Positions 50,173 through 61,644 of a stretch of DNA of 64,000 bases are shown piece after piece. The stretch spans positions 1-64,000 of the forward strand of contig JAGQTV010000051.1 of assembly GCA_020438845.1 (NCBI GenBank), in the 5' to 3' direction. The notes under the pieces were generated by a model, which worked only from the letters and a program-made list of their open reading frames with translations, made no database searches and had not been told where the DNA came from. The first letter of the stretch is position 1; every line of letters begins with the position of its first letter. Source of the stretch: Mycobacterium sp. GTDB taxonomy: Bacteria; Actinomycetota; Actinomycetes; Mycobacteriales; Mycobacteriaceae. The translations under genes were made by a program, and so were the position numbers.

Positions 50173-51213
50173 GTGAAATCCCAATTCGATGATTTCTGCA
50201 ACCTGCATGCCGCCCAGAGTGCAGCCAATTCCGCACCGGGGCCCCGTACCGTGCCTGGGCGCATCATTGCCGTTCCCGGCACCGTCAGCGCCGCACTGCA
50301 GACCCTGATCGCCGCCCCCTACCGCACCCCGGCCTGGGATGCCGATCCGCAGACCCCGGCGGCGTGGAAGGAACTGGTTTCGCAGCTTGCCGCCGACACC
50401 AGAAAGCAGGTCCAGACCAGTTGCGGTCGACTGGGCGTGACTCTGCAACCGGACATCATCGAGGGCGTGGCTGTGTATCGCATCCGGCCTCGTACGATCG
50501 CCCCCGAGCACCGCAACCGTCTGCTGGTCAACACCCACGGCGGCGGCTACGTCTACAACCCGGGCGAGGCCGGTGCTCTCGAGGGCGTTCTCATGGCCGG
50601 CTTCGCACAGTGTGAGGTGCTCTCGATCGACTATCGGATGCCGCCGGATCACCCGTTTCCGGCCGGACTGAACGATGCGGTCAAAGTATGGAAAGCCGTT
50701 GTTGCCGAACGCAACCCACGCCAGATCGGACTCTTCGGCAGCTCAGCCGGGGGCGGACTGGCCGTGGCGACGGTGTTGAGGGCCCAAGCCGAGAACGTCC
50801 CACTCCCGGGCGCCCTCAGCCTCGGCTCGCCCTGGGTTGATCTGACCCAGACCGGCGATACCTACCAAACCAATGAATGGCTCGACAACATTCTCGTCAG
50901 CTACCGGGGTTACGCCAGCCGCGCCGCCAAGCTCTACGCCAACGGACACAGTCTCAGCGATCCGCTGATCTCCCCGATCCATGGCGAGTTCCGCGACTTC
51001 CCGCCGACCATTCTCAACAGCGGAACAAGGGATCTGTTACTCAGCCTGACCGTCTTGACCCACCGGAAACTTCGCCGGGCGGGCGTACGCGCAGAACTTC
51101 AGGTCTACGAGGGAATGTCACACTGCCAGTACATGTCGGACCCGGCATGCCCGGAGTCCGAGGAGGCTTTCACCGAGATTTCCCGCTTCTTCGACGAACA
51201 TCTGGAAAGTTGA
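50173..51213 (+). CDS. Alpha/beta hydrolase of the HSL family
   Basis: 346 residues: oxyanion motif HGGGYVYNPG near residue 118, nucleophile elbow GSSAGGGLAVA near 194, catalytic Asp and His in SGTRDLLL and EGMSHCQYM near 290 and 320. Hormone-sensitive-lipase-like esterases act on short to medium acyl esters. There is no signal peptide. It lies between the USP (16 bp) and devR (30 bp), so it should be induced with the regulators. Confidence 0.9.
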   Translation: MKSQFDDFCNLHAAQSAANSAPGPRTVPGRIIAVPGTVSAALQTLIAAPYRTPAWDADPQTPAAWKELVSQLAADTRKQVQTSCGRLGVTLQPDIIEGVAVYRIRPRTIAPEHRNRLLVNTHGGGYVYNPGEAGALEGVLMAGFAQCEVLSIDYRMPPDHPFPAGLNDAVKVWKAVVAERNPRQIGLFGSSAGGGLAVATVLRAQAENVPLPGALSLGSPWVDLTQTGDTYQTNEWLDNILVSYRGYASRAAKLYANGHSLSDPLISPIHGEFRDFPPTILNSGTRDLLLSLTVLTHRKLRRAGVRAELQVYEGMSHCQYMSDPACPESEEAFTEISRFFDEHLES

Positions 51214-51243
51214 CAGACATCTGCACCATCCGGAAGGCACATC

Positions 51244-53579
<2,336 letters not shown>

Positions 53580-53585
53580 ATCAAT

Positions 53586-53772
53586 CGAGTCTGCAGTGGG
53601 ATCACCGAGTCTGCGGTGGGATCGTGAAACGGGCCGAAATCGACGCCCTCAGTTCAGCCTCGATGCTCTCAGTGCAGAGTCACCGCGCCCCGCCCGGTTG
53701 CGCGGCTCCTCAGCCGGCTGGCGCCGGCATCTCCAGTCCCGCGCGGCTCCTCAGCCGGCTGGCGCCGGCATC
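53586..53772. repeat. Two intergenic tandem repeats downstream of devS
   Basis: A 20-bp unit (CGAGTCTGCAGTGGGATCAC) occurs at 53586-53605 and, with two changes, at 53606-53625. A 32-bp segment is repeated exactly at 53700-53731 and 53741-53772 (period 41 bp). The rest of the 206-bp gap between devS and the convergent USP gene shows nothing else. Confidence 0.92.
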
Positions 53773-53785
53773 GTCGTCCGCGCGG

Positions 53786-54682
53786 TCACCGCGCGACTAT
53801 CACCGGCATGCGGGAAGCGTGCACAACCGCCGTACTCACCGAGCCCAGCAGCATCCCCGTGAAGCCGCCCCGGCCGTGGCTACCCACCACCAGAAGCTGG
53901 GCTTGCTCAGACTCTTCGATGAGCTGGCGGGCGACATGGTCGGCGATCACCACCCGGCGCACCAGCACATCCGGATACTGCTCTTGCCACCCGGCCAGGC
54001 GCTCGCTGAGGGTCTCCTCCCCCATCGCCTGCAACGTCGACCAGTCGACGCCGGGAAACTCGAACACTCCTTTGTTGTCGCTCCAGGCGTGCACCGCGAC
54101 CAGTTCCACCCCGCGGAAGGACGCCTCTTCGAAGGCAATCGCAATCGCCTTCGACGAGGCCGGCGAACCGTCCACACCGACCACCACCGGGGCCTGCGAC
54201 GGGTGCGGCATCAGCGGGTCCTCGTCGTGGATGATCGCCACCGGGCAGTGCGAGTGGTGCACCAATCCGGTGCTGATCGACCCGAGCAGGCCGCGGGCCA
54301 GCGCTCCGCGACCGCGGCACCCGACCACGATCAGCTGCGCTTCGGTAGACAATTCGACCAGGGCCGGAACCGAAGGTCCGGAAACCATCTCGCTGCTGAT
54401 CTCGATCGAGTGGCCCCCTTTGACGTCGCCCGCCGCCTGCTCAGCGGTCTCCACTGCGGCGTCGAGCAGTGCCCGCCCTTCCTTCTCCTGCCATTCGATG
54501 TAGCCGGGCGGCATCGGAACGTCGGGGAAGGCCATCACCACCGGCGGCTCGAGCACATTGACCAACTTCAGTGGCACCGCGCGCAGCGCCGCATCGCGGG
54601 CCGCCCAGTCGACGGCGACCTTTGAGGCCGGCGATCCATCCACCCCGACAACGATCGGCCGAGTGCCTGGCGCAGTTGACAT
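53786..54682 (-). CDS. Universal stress protein, two USP domains (Rv2005c-like)
   Basis: 298 residues: two complete USP domains, each with VVGVDGSPAS at the start and an intact ATP loop (GCRGRGALARGLLGSIS near 115, GSHGRGGFTGMLLGSVS near 270). ATP binding is therefore likely, unlike the Rv3134c-like protein. The ATG at 54682 follows AAAGGGATCG. It is divergent from otsB1, the same arrangement as the DosR-regulated pair Rv2005c-Rv2006 of M. tuberculosis. I could not find a convincing DosR box in the 120 bp between them. Confidence 0.93.
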   Translation of the reverse strand: MSTAPGTRPIVVGVDGSPASKVAVDWAARDAALRAVPLKLVNVLEPPVVMAFPDVPMPPGYIEWQEKEGRALLDAAVETAEQAAGDVKGGHSIEISSEMVSGPSVPALVELSTEAQLIVVGCRGRGALARGLLGSISTGLVHHSHCPVAIIHDEDPLMPHPSQAPVVVGVDGSPASSKAIAIAFEEASFRGVELVAVHAWSDNKGVFEFPGVDWSTLQAMGEETLSERLAGWQEQYPDVLVRRVVIADHVARQLIEESEQAQLLVVGSHGRGGFTGMLLGSVSTAVVHASRMPVIVAR

Positions 54683-54802
54683 TTCGATCCCTTTCATTTC
54701 GCCGCCGCGTTTCGCAACAGCCGCCACGGGCGACCGGGCTGGAGTGCGTAATCAGACCTTACCGCCCGGCCCCTGGCATCCGGCGTGGCCTAAAGTCGAA
54801 GG

Positions 54803-57800
54803 ATGGGTGGCGAAATTCCGGTTATCGGTGCACCAGTGGTGATCGACCCCCGATTCCACGACGGCGTGCTGTTCGACCTCGACGGGATCATCACCGACAC
54901 CGCATCAATCCACGCGGCGGCGTGGCGGCAGATGTTCGACGACTTCCTGAGTCGGCGGACGGTCAGCCCGGGCGAAAACCGCGACCCGTTCACCCCATCC
55001 GACTACCTCCATTACATCGACGGAAAACCCCGCTACGACGGAGTGCGCGACTTTCTGGCTTCGCGCGGCATCACATTGCCGCGGGGATCGGAATCGGATC
55101 TGGGTACCGGCGGCCCCGATACCGTCTGCGGCCTCGGAAACCGCAAACAGACACTCTTCACCCGGCTGATCGCCGACGGGGTGCCAGTCTTCGAGTCCAC
55201 CGTCGCCCTCGTCCGCCGACTGACCGACATCGGCATGCCGGTCGCGGTCTTCTCGGCCAGTCGCAACTGCCAGACGGTCCTGGAGTCCGCCGGAATCTCC
55301 GAATTGTTCGGTGCCCGGGTCGACGGCGTCGTCGCCGCAGAACTGGGCCTGGCCGGAAAGCCGGACCCCGCGATGCTGCTTGAAGCAGCACGCCGACTGG
55401 GTGTGCGGCCCGGCCGGACGGTTGTCGTCGAAGACTCCGAAGCCGGCGTCGCCGCTGCCCGGGCGGGCGGCTTCGGGCTGGTCATCGGCGTGGACCGATC
55501 CGATAGGGAGGTGAACTCCCCGCTTTCCGAATGCGGAGCCGACGTCGTAATCGGTGACCTCGCCGAGGTGGGGGTCCGCTCCATTGACCGCCGGATGTCG
55601 AGCCTGCCCGACGCGCTGCGATCCTTCCGGCAGATCGCCGCGGTGGCGGCAGCCCGACGGCCCGCCATCTTCTTCGACTTCGACGGCACCTTGTCGGAGA
55701 TCGTCGACGAGCCCGGCGCCGCGGCCCTTGTCCCCGGGGCCGGCAAAGCGCTGGAGTCCCTGGCCGCGCTCTACCCGGTGGCTGTGCTGTCCGGCCGCGG
55801 GCTGGACGACATCGCGGCCCGGGTCGGCATTCCCGGCCTCTGGTACGCCGGGAGCCACGGCTTCGAAATGATCGCCCTAGACGGGACCTACCACAGCAAT
55901 GAGACTGCAGCTCAAGCGATTCCGCTGCTCGATCAGGCGGCGGCGGAACTGACCGAACGACTCGCCCCGCTGCCGGGGGTGATGGTGGAGCACAAGCGGT
56001 ACGCCTTAGCGGTGCACTACCGCAATGCCGAACCCGGGGCGGCCGGCGCCGTCACGGCCGCGGTTCACGAAATCGGGAACCGCAGCGGCTTGAAAGTCAC
56101 CTCAGGACGCATGGTCGTGGAACTTCGGCCGAACGTGGACTGGAACAAGGGCAGAACGCTGGAATGGATCGTCGACCAGATCGCCAGCCGCGAACCGCTG
56201 CTGCCAATCTTCGTCGGGGACGACCTGACCGACGAGGACGCTTTCGACGCCGTACTGCATGACGGCATCGGCATCGTGGTTCGTCATACCGAGGACGGCA
56301 ACCGCGCGACCGCAGCCCGGTACGCCCTGGACAATCCGAACCGGGTGTGCGAGTTCGTCGAACGGCTGGTCGAACAATGTGATATCGACCGCCAGATCCT
56401 CTCCAGTCCTTGGTCTTTCACCTATGGCGGTTACATCCCCGAACAGGAGCGGCTGCGCGAGGCGCTCTGCGCGGTGGGCAATGGGTACCGCGTCTCGCGG
56501 GGCTGCGCACCGGAGTCCGATGCCGGGCCGTACCACTATCCGGGCACCTACACCGCTGGGTTGTACAACCGGCTTACCGACTCGGTCGACGGGGTCATGG
56601 TCGAGAATGAGAGCCTGGTCAACCTACCGAACTGGCTGTCGCTGAAGTTCCGGATCGACGGTGACGACTGGTTCGATATCGACTCGGCCGAGGTGTTGAC
56701 CTATCGGCAGAGCATGGACCTGCGGCGGGCCGAACTCACCCGCGAGTTCCGTTTCCGCGATCCGAGTGGACGCACCACCAAGGTGCTCCAGCGCCGCATC
56801 GCCGCCATACACCTACCCCATGCGTGCGCGCTGGAGACGACCATCTGGGCTGAGGACTGGTCCGGAACCGTGGAGTTCGCGTCGGTGATCGACGGGGACG
56901 TGCGCAACCGCGGGGTGGAGCGCTACCGCGCCCTCTCCGATGACCACCTGGTGGCAACCACCACCCGTGAGCTCTCAGCCGACTCCTGCCTGCTGGTGTG
57001 CGAAACCGTCCAATCCCGAATCCCGATCGCGGTCGCCGCCCGCACCTCGGTGTGGCGCGGCAAGGCACCGCTGGCGGCAGAAACCCAATTCATCGACTCC
57101 GACCGCCGCGTCGGGCACGACGTCGTAGTCCGCCTGTCGCCCGGTGAATCCGTGACCGTCGAAAAGATGGCCGCCATCTTCACCGGACGCGACGACGCCA
57201 TCTCCGAACCCGGCGACGCCGCCGCGGGACTGCTGAGCCAGCTGGGCCGCTACTGCGACCTGCGCGAGGGCCACGAGCGCGAGTGGGCACACCTGTGGGA
57301 ACGCTTCGACATCGCCTTCGACGACAGTGCCGACGCGTTGCGGGTGGTGCGGCTGCACCTGCTGCAACTGTTGCAGAGCGTGCCGCACCGCGCCGAGGAC
57401 CTCGACGCCGGCCTGCCCGCCCGTGGTCTGCACGGCGAGGCCTACCGAGGGCACATCTTCTGGGACGAGCTGTTCGCGTTCCCCGTGCTCAATCTGCGCT
57501 CGCCCTCCACCACCCGGGCCCTGCTCCGCTATCGCTATCGCCGGCTCCCGGAAGCCCGCCGCGCAGCCCGCGAAGCCGGTTATGCCGGCGCGATGTTCCC
57601 GTGGCAGTCGGGCAGCAGTGGACGTGAGGAGAGCCAGAAGCTGCACCTCAACCCGAATTCAGGACGCTGGAACCCGGATGCCAGCGCCCGGGCCCATCAC
57701 ATCGGGATCGCCGTCGCCTACAACGTCTGGCAGTACTACCAAGTCACCGGCGACCTGGAGTACCTGATCGAGGACGGCGCCGAGATGCTGGCCGAGATCG

Positions 57801-58786
57801 CCCGGTTCTGGGTCAGCCGCGCTGAGTTCGATGAAGCCAAGGGCCGCTACGTGATTCGTGGGGTTATCGGACCCGATGAGTTCCACTCCGGCTACCCCGA
57901 CCGGCCCTACGACGGTATCGACAACAATGCCTACACCAACGTGATGGCGGTGTGGGTCATTGTGCGGGCATTGGACGCCCTCGACGCACTACCCCTTCGG
58001 GACCGCCTGGACCTCCTGGAGCGCCTCGGCATTCAGGGCCGCGAACTGGACCGTTGGGACGACGTCAGCCGACGGATGTTCGTGCCGTTCCACGACGGAG
58101 TGATCAGCCAGTTCGAAGGATACGAGCAGCTGAAGGACCTGGACTGGAAAGGTCTGCGCGAGCGCTACGGCAACATCCAACGGCTGGACCGGATCCTGGA
58201 GGCCGAGAACGACAGCGTCAACCGATACAAGGCCTCCAAACAGGCCGACGCGCTGATGCTGTTCTACCTCCTGTCAGCCGACGAACTACGAGAGTTGTTG
58301 GCGCGCTTGCGCTATCGCTTCACGCCCGAACAGATCCCGGCGACGGTCGACTACTACCTGCACCGCACCTCGCACGGATCGACACTGTCCGGCGTGGTGC
58401 ACGCCTGGGTGCTTGCCCGCGGAGATCGCGAACGGGCAATGCGCTACTTCCAGCAGGTGCTGATGTCCGACGTGGCAGACATCCAGGGTGGCACCACCGC
58501 CGAGGGCATCCACATTGCCGCCATGGCCGGCAGCATCGACCTCCTGCAACGCTGCTTCACCGGCTTGGAGGTCCGCGAAGACCGGCTCATTCTCAACCCG
58601 ATGTGGCCGGAAAGCCTTGGTGCGCTGCGGATGCCGATCTACTACCGAGGCTACCGGTTGCACCTGACCATCGTCGGGCGCACCGCCGAGCTCAGCGTCG
58701 ACCCGGCCGACCATCCGCCGATCGAGATCGAGTGCCGCGGCCGCCTGGAAACGCTCATCCCGGGCACCTCGCTGCGGTTTGCTTGA
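54803..58786 (+). CDS. otsB1: OtsB1: HAD phosphatase / trehalose-6-phosphate phosphatase / GH65 fusion
   Basis: 1327 residues, the size I recall for M. tuberculosis OtsB1. Three modules: a beta-phosphoglucomutase-like HAD (FDLDGIITDTASIHAAAW near residue 20, VVEDSEAGVAAARAGGFG near 212), a trehalose-6-phosphate phosphatase (FFDFDGTLSEIVDEPG near 292, FVGDDLTDEDAF near 472) and a C-terminal glycoside hydrolase family 65 domain (about 540-1310) with the catalytic acid E1026 in VIGPDEFHSG. The combination suggests a route from trehalose or its phosphate to glucose-6-phosphate through glucose-1-phosphate. The gene converges on the Acg-type gene, stops 3 bp apart. Confidence 0.95.
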   Translation: MGGEIPVIGAPVVIDPRFHDGVLFDLDGIITDTASIHAAAWRQMFDDFLSRRTVSPGENRDPFTPSDYLHYIDGKPRYDGVRDFLASRGITLPRGSESDLGTGGPDTVCGLGNRKQTLFTRLIADGVPVFESTVALVRRLTDIGMPVAVFSASRNCQTVLESAGISELFGARVDGVVAAELGLAGKPDPAMLLEAARRLGVRPGRTVVVEDSEAGVAAARAGGFGLVIGVDRSDREVNSPLSECGADVVIGDLAEVGVRSIDRRMSSLPDALRSFRQIAAVAAARRPAIFFDFDGTLSEIVDEPGAAALVPGAGKALESLAALYPVAVLSGRGLDDIAARVGIPGLWYAGSHGFEMIALDGTYHSNETAAQAIPLLDQAAAELTERLAPLPGVMVEHKRYALAVHYRNAEPGAAGAVTAAVHEIGNRSGLKVTSGRMVVELRPNVDWNKGRTLEWIVDQIASREPLLPIFVGDDLTDEDAFDAVLHDGIGIVVRHTEDGNRATAARYALDNPNRVCEFVERLVEQCDIDRQILSSPWSFTYGGYIPEQERLREALCAVGNGYRVSRGCAPESDAGPYHYPGTYTAGLYNRLTDSVDGVMVENESLVNLPNWLSLKFRIDGDDWFDIDSAEVLTYRQSMDLRRAELTREFRFRDPSGRTTKVLQRRIAAIHLPHACALETTIWAEDWSGTVEFASVIDGDVRNRGVERYRALSDDHLVATTTRELSADSCLLVCETVQSRIPIAVAARTSVWRGKAPLAAETQFIDSDRRVGHDVVVRLSPGESVTVEKMAAIFTGRDDAISEPGDAAAGLLSQLGRYCDLREGHEREWAHLWERFDIAFDDSADALRVVRLHLLQLLQSVPHRAEDLDAGLPARGLHGEAYRGHIFWDELFAFPVLNLRSPSTTRALLRYRYRRLPEARRAAREAGYAGAMFPWQSGSSGREESQKLHLNPNSGRWNPDASARAHHIGIAVAYNVWQYYQVTGDLEYLIEDGAEMLAEIARFWVSRAEFDEAKGRYVIRGVIGPDEFHSGYPDRPYDGIDNNAYTNVMAVWVIVRALDALDALPLRDRLDLLERLGIQGRELDRWDDVSRRMFVPFHDGVISQFEGYEQLKDLDWKGLRERYGNIQRLDRILEAENDSVNRYKASKQADALMLFYLLSADELRELLARLRYRFTPEQIPATVDYYLHRTSHGSTLSGVVHAWVLARGDRERAMRYFQQVLMSDVADIQGGTTAEGIHIAAMAGSIDLLQRCFTGLEVREDRLILNPMWPESLGALRMPIYYRGYRLHLTIVGRTAELSVDPADHPPIEIECRGRLETLIPGTSLRFA

Positions 58787-58789
58787 ACG

Positions 58790-59824
58790 TCACCCCGTGC
58801 GGCCGACCGACGCCGCACTCACCCGGCGGTCGCTATGGTCCGAGAAGTCGGCGACCTCGTGCAACGGCCGTCGGGGCGTCGCAGGCAGCGGGTCTGCGTT
58901 GACCGCGGCCCAGCCCACCCGGATCAACATCTGCGGGTAGCCGCTGTCGCCGAAGACGTCTGAACGCACCGCCTCGCGGGTTTCGGGGATTTCCAGCGGC
59001 TCGCTCACCGGGCAACTGGCCAGCCCCATCGCCGTTGCCGACAGCAGCACCAAACTGGTGGCTTCACCGGCCCGCAACCGCGACAGGTCGTCGTCGGCCT
59101 CGGTGCCCAATGCGATCACCACCGCGTTGTCCTGCTCCGGCGGAGTCTGTGCCGGCTGTCGAAGCGCCGGGCTGGCGAACACCCTGGCCGGGATTCGCGC
59201 CGCCGGTTCGGGGCCGGGGGTGTTGGAGGCCGGCACCCCGGCGACCGACCCGTGCCGACCACTCCACGCGCTCAACTCGGCCAGGTATTCCGGGTCGCTG
59301 GCGTGCCGGGCGACCGACTCGGCGACGATCGCGTTGAAGCGTGGAAGCAGGTCTATCTGACGCAGCATCACTCCGGCGCGGGCGGCCCGGGCGCCCATCA
59401 GCGCAATGTCACCCCATGGCACCGGCCACGAGCTGTAGGTTCGCCGGTCGGTGCGCCGGTCGGGAATCGCGGCGGACAGCATGACCTCCAGCTCGCCGGG
59501 GGTCTGCCGCACCAGCTCGATGTCAGCCAGATGGTTGCGATCTCCGAGATCGCACATGCGGCGGATCTTCGCGTGCCAACCCGCAGCAGCCAGCGCCACC
59601 GTGCAGTGATGCAGCGCCGCACCGCAGCTGAGCAGAAGGCCTCGGCGGTCGGGGTCGGTGTGGGGAAGGTGACGGGTGGGGTCGGCGTAGAGGTGCAGGC
59701 TGTCCGAGCCGATTCGCCAGCGCCAGGGCTGCGAATTATGCACCGACGGTGCGTGATTGGCTAGCGCAAGAACCGCGCGCAACGTACCAGCGTCGGGGAA
59801 TTCCGAGTCGGTGCCCGGGCTCAT
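58790..59824 (-). CDS. Acg-type nitroreductase-fold FMN-binding protein
   Basis: 344 residues from the ATG at 59824 (GTG at 59878 would add 18). Acg/Rv2032 family: ALANHAPSVHNSQPWRW with the flavin-contact SxHNxQPW near residue 26, HLPHTDPDRRGLLLSCGAAL, IPDRRTDRRTYSSWPV, and GEATSLVLLSATAMGLASCPV. Members are DosR-regulated and typically lack the lid and bind FMN without normal nitroreductase activity. Two DosR-like boxes lie upstream (59905-59940). Confidence 0.9.
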   Translation of the reverse strand: MSPGTDSEFPDAGTLRAVLALANHAPSVHNSQPWRWRIGSDSLHLYADPTRHLPHTDPDRRGLLLSCGAALHHCTVALAAAGWHAKIRRMCDLGDRNHLADIELVRQTPGELEVMLSAAIPDRRTDRRTYSSWPVPWGDIALMGARAARAGVMLRQIDLLPRFNAIVAESVARHASDPEYLAELSAWSGRHGSVAGVPASNTPGPEPAARIPARVFASPALRQPAQTPPEQDNAVVIALGTEADDDLSRLRAGEATSLVLLSATAMGLASCPVSEPLEIPETREAVRSDVFGDSGYPQMLIRVGWAAVNADPLPATPRRPLHEVADFSDHSDRRVSAASVGRTG

Positions 59825-59904
59825 GCCCTCGCTGCCGTCGCTGCCGCTGCAGTCGTCGATGGTCGCCACTATCGTCACTGTGGCGGTCAGCGGTAACAGA
59901 GAAC

Positions 59905-59940
59905 AGGGTCATTGGTCCTCAGCCATTGGGACTTCGGCGA
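59905..59940. promoter_or_regulatory. Candidate pair of DosR boxes upstream of the Acg-type gene
   Basis: On the minus strand AGGACCAATGACCCT (59919-59905) fits GGGACNNNNGNCCCT with one mismatch. On the plus strand TTGGGACTTCGGCGA (59926-59940) matches the left half of the DosR consensus (TTSGGGACTWWAGTCCC) well. Both are 80-115 bp upstream of the ATG at 59824. Confidence 0.55.
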
Positions 59941-59954
59941 GAACCTCGCCACGG

Positions 59955-60545
59955 TCAGACCGGGTCGAACTCCGAAATCAGCCACTGGCCATCGTGCTTG
60001 ACCAGAGTTATCACCACGCTGCTGGTGGCGAGCGCGGGAGTGGGCCGATCCTTGCTCGTGGTCACCTGATTGACGAACACCAACACCTGGGCCTGCTCTG
60101 GCTGCATGCTCGACACTGCAGACCGGGCAACGCTGGCCTCGGTCTTGACGCCGCGCTGCTTGGCCGCCGGCACGACGACGTCGTCGGTGAACTTGGTGTA
60201 GTGGTCCAGGAAATTTCCGGTCAGGTGGGATCGGGCGGCGGCCAAGTCCTTGTCCAGGGTGTCGGGAGAGTACGACAACAACGCTTCGGTCCCAGTTTTG
60301 GCGGAGTCGAGCACCTGCTGCTGGGCCGCCTCGCCGGTCAGCTGATCCGGGCGGTACAGCCACCAATACACCGACCCGGCCGCGACGGCCGACGCCGCCA
60401 ACAGCGCGGCCATCAGTACCGCCGGTCGCAGCCGACGACCGGGCGCGGGCCGTTCCTCCCCCGCTTGTTCCTCCGCCGCTTGTTCCTCCCCCGCGATCTC
60501 GGCCAGATCTTCGTCAGGAACCTTGTTGGGCATCTCGCTGCTCAT
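59955..60545 (-). CDS. Mce-associated membrane protein
   Basis: 196 residues: acidic N-terminus with EEQ repeats, one transmembrane helix (VLMAALLAASAVAAGSVYWWL, about 43-63), and an extracytoplasmic domain (DSAKTGTEALLSYSPDTLDK, HLTGNFLDHYTKFTDDVVVP, DRPTPALATSSVVITLVKHDGQWLISEF) that is typical of Mce-associated proteins. The ATG at 60545 overlaps the stop of the next upstream gene by 4 bp. It may belong to lipid-transport accessory proteins; no mce operon is visible. Confidence 0.85.
   Translation of the reverse strand: MSSEMPNKVPDEDLAEIAGEEQAAEEQAGEERPAPGRRLRPAVLMAALLAASAVAAGSVYWWLYRPDQLTGEAAQQQVLDSAKTGTEALLSYSPDTLDKDLAAARSHLTGNFLDHYTKFTDDVVVPAAKQRGVKTEASVARSAVSSMQPEQAQVLVFVNQVTTSKDRPTPALATSSVVITLVKHDGQWLISEFDPV
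60453..60497 (-). repeat. 15-bp tandem repeat in the Mce-associated gene
   Basis: Three 15-bp units (plus strand TTCCTCCCCCGCTTG and variants at 60453, 60468 and 60483) encode the repeated Glu-Glu-Gln-Ala-Gly stretch at the N-terminus. Confidence 0.9.
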
Positions 60546-61189
60546 GGCACGAACTCCACATCCGACATTTTCACCTGGCCGCCGGCCCGGGTCACCGTGA
60601 CACTCATCCGCCAGGGTCGGGGATCGGCGCGCGCCCCGCTGGAGTTGGTCACCTGCGAGGACGCCGCAACCAGAACCACCCCGCTGTCGGCTTTCGCCCA
60701 CTCTAGCGCCGCGGCACTGACCGAGCCGGTGGTCACGGCATTCGACATCTCCGATGTCTTGATGAAATCGTCTGCCCGACTCTGGAAGTCGTCATGGAAG
60801 GCACCGGTGGACAGATCCAGGACGCGTTGCACATCATCCCTGGCGTGACTGTGGTCGATGGTCAACAAGGCCGCCACCCCTACTCGCGCAGCTGCGACGA
60901 ACTCGCCGTCACGGGCCCGCTGAGCAGCGACTCGCTGGTGTTGCCAGAGCATCAGGGCGATCAGGGCGATGCACGCCCCGGCCAGGAGTCCGGACGCGAC
61001 GACGCCGAGCCTGAGCCGAATTACCGCCGCCCGGGACCGCGGCCGGCGCGTGGTTGAGGAAGCGTCACGCAGTTGTTCGGCCCGGGCCCGGGCACGCGCG
61101 GCCTCGGCCAGGGCTTCGGCTTCGGCAGCCTCAGCGGCCTGCAGCGCCTCGGCGAGTTCGGCACGCACGTCTGCCGTCGGCTCGGTCAT
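60542..61189 (-). CDS. Mce-associated membrane protein, paralogue of the 62075 gene
   Basis: 215 residues: N-terminal Ala/Glu/Arg coiled segment (EALQAAEAAEAEALAEAARA), one helix (LGVVASGLLAGACIALIALML), and a domain with TIDHSHARDDVQRVLDLSTGAF, DDFIKTSEMSNAVTTG and GQVKMSDVEFVP. It shares the plan and many residues (LWQH.R.V..R, DDFIK, GQ.KMS.V.F) with the protein at 62075-62734, indicating a duplication. The ATG at 61189 is chosen. It is coupled to the next gene (ATGA). Confidence 0.85.
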   Translation of the reverse strand: MTEPTADVRAELAEALQAAEAAEAEALAEAARARARAEQLRDASSTTRRPRSRAAVIRLRLGVVASGLLAGACIALIALMLWQHQRVAAQRARDGEFVAAARVGVAALLTIDHSHARDDVQRVLDLSTGAFHDDFQSRADDFIKTSEMSNAVTTGSVSAAALEWAKADSGVVLVAASSQVTNSSGARADPRPWRMSVTVTRAGGQVKMSDVEFVP

Positions 61190-61244
61190 CGGTAGACAGC
61201 GTAAAGCCCGCCTGACAACGCACCGGGCGTGCCAGACTGCGGGC

Positions 61245-61643
61245 GTGGCGTTCGTGCGACTTTGCGCATCGCTGGTTCTCGCGGTGACTGTGGCGGCACC
61301 GGCGGGAGCCGACGATGTGCTGCATGAGGTCACCTACACCCTGTATACCGAACGGCCGTTCTTCGCCGAGATCTACTACCGGGACACCGACCCTCCCGAC
61401 TTCGCCCAGTACAGCCACGACCCGTACCGGTTCAGCCCCAATGTCGAGGCCGACCTCGGGCCGGACCGGCCCTGGGTGCTCACCGTCCGCCTAGCCGACC
61501 CGCAGCAGTGGGCCATGGTGTTGGGCACCAGCGGCCTGTCGCCGAATCCACCCGACTTCCACTGCAGCCTCGCCGTGGACGGCGCGGTGGTGGCAACGAA
61601 CTCCGGGCCCAGAGGTGCGCTCTGCTCCCTCAGACACTGGTGA
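61245..61643 (+). CDS. Small secreted protein of unknown function
   Basis: 132 residues: signal peptide (VRLCASLVLAVTVAAPAGA) then DDVLHEVTYTLYTERPFFAE, IYYRDTDPPDFAQYSHDPYR, FHCSLAVDGAVVATNSGPRG. The VTYTLYTE/IYYRDTDPP pattern is one I recall from mycobacterial exported proteins of the MmpS-like shape, but the family is not certain. GTG at 61245 (GTG at 61254 possible). It converges on the next small secreted gene with stops 1 bp apart. Confidence 0.75.
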   Translation: MAFVRLCASLVLAVTVAAPAGADDVLHEVTYTLYTERPFFAEIYYRDTDPPDFAQYSHDPYRFSPNVEADLGPDRPWVLTVRLADPQQWAMVLGTSGLSPNPPDFHCSLAVDGAVVATNSGPRGALCSLRHW

Positions 61644-61644
61644 A

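Noticed and set aside
53700-53772. Possible CRISPR array
   Set aside because: Only two copies with a 9-bp spacer and no cas genes; a simple tandem duplication.
54683-54802. DosR box between the USP and otsB1 genes
   Set aside because: No segment matched the GGGAC-N4-6-GTCCC pattern closely enough on either strand.
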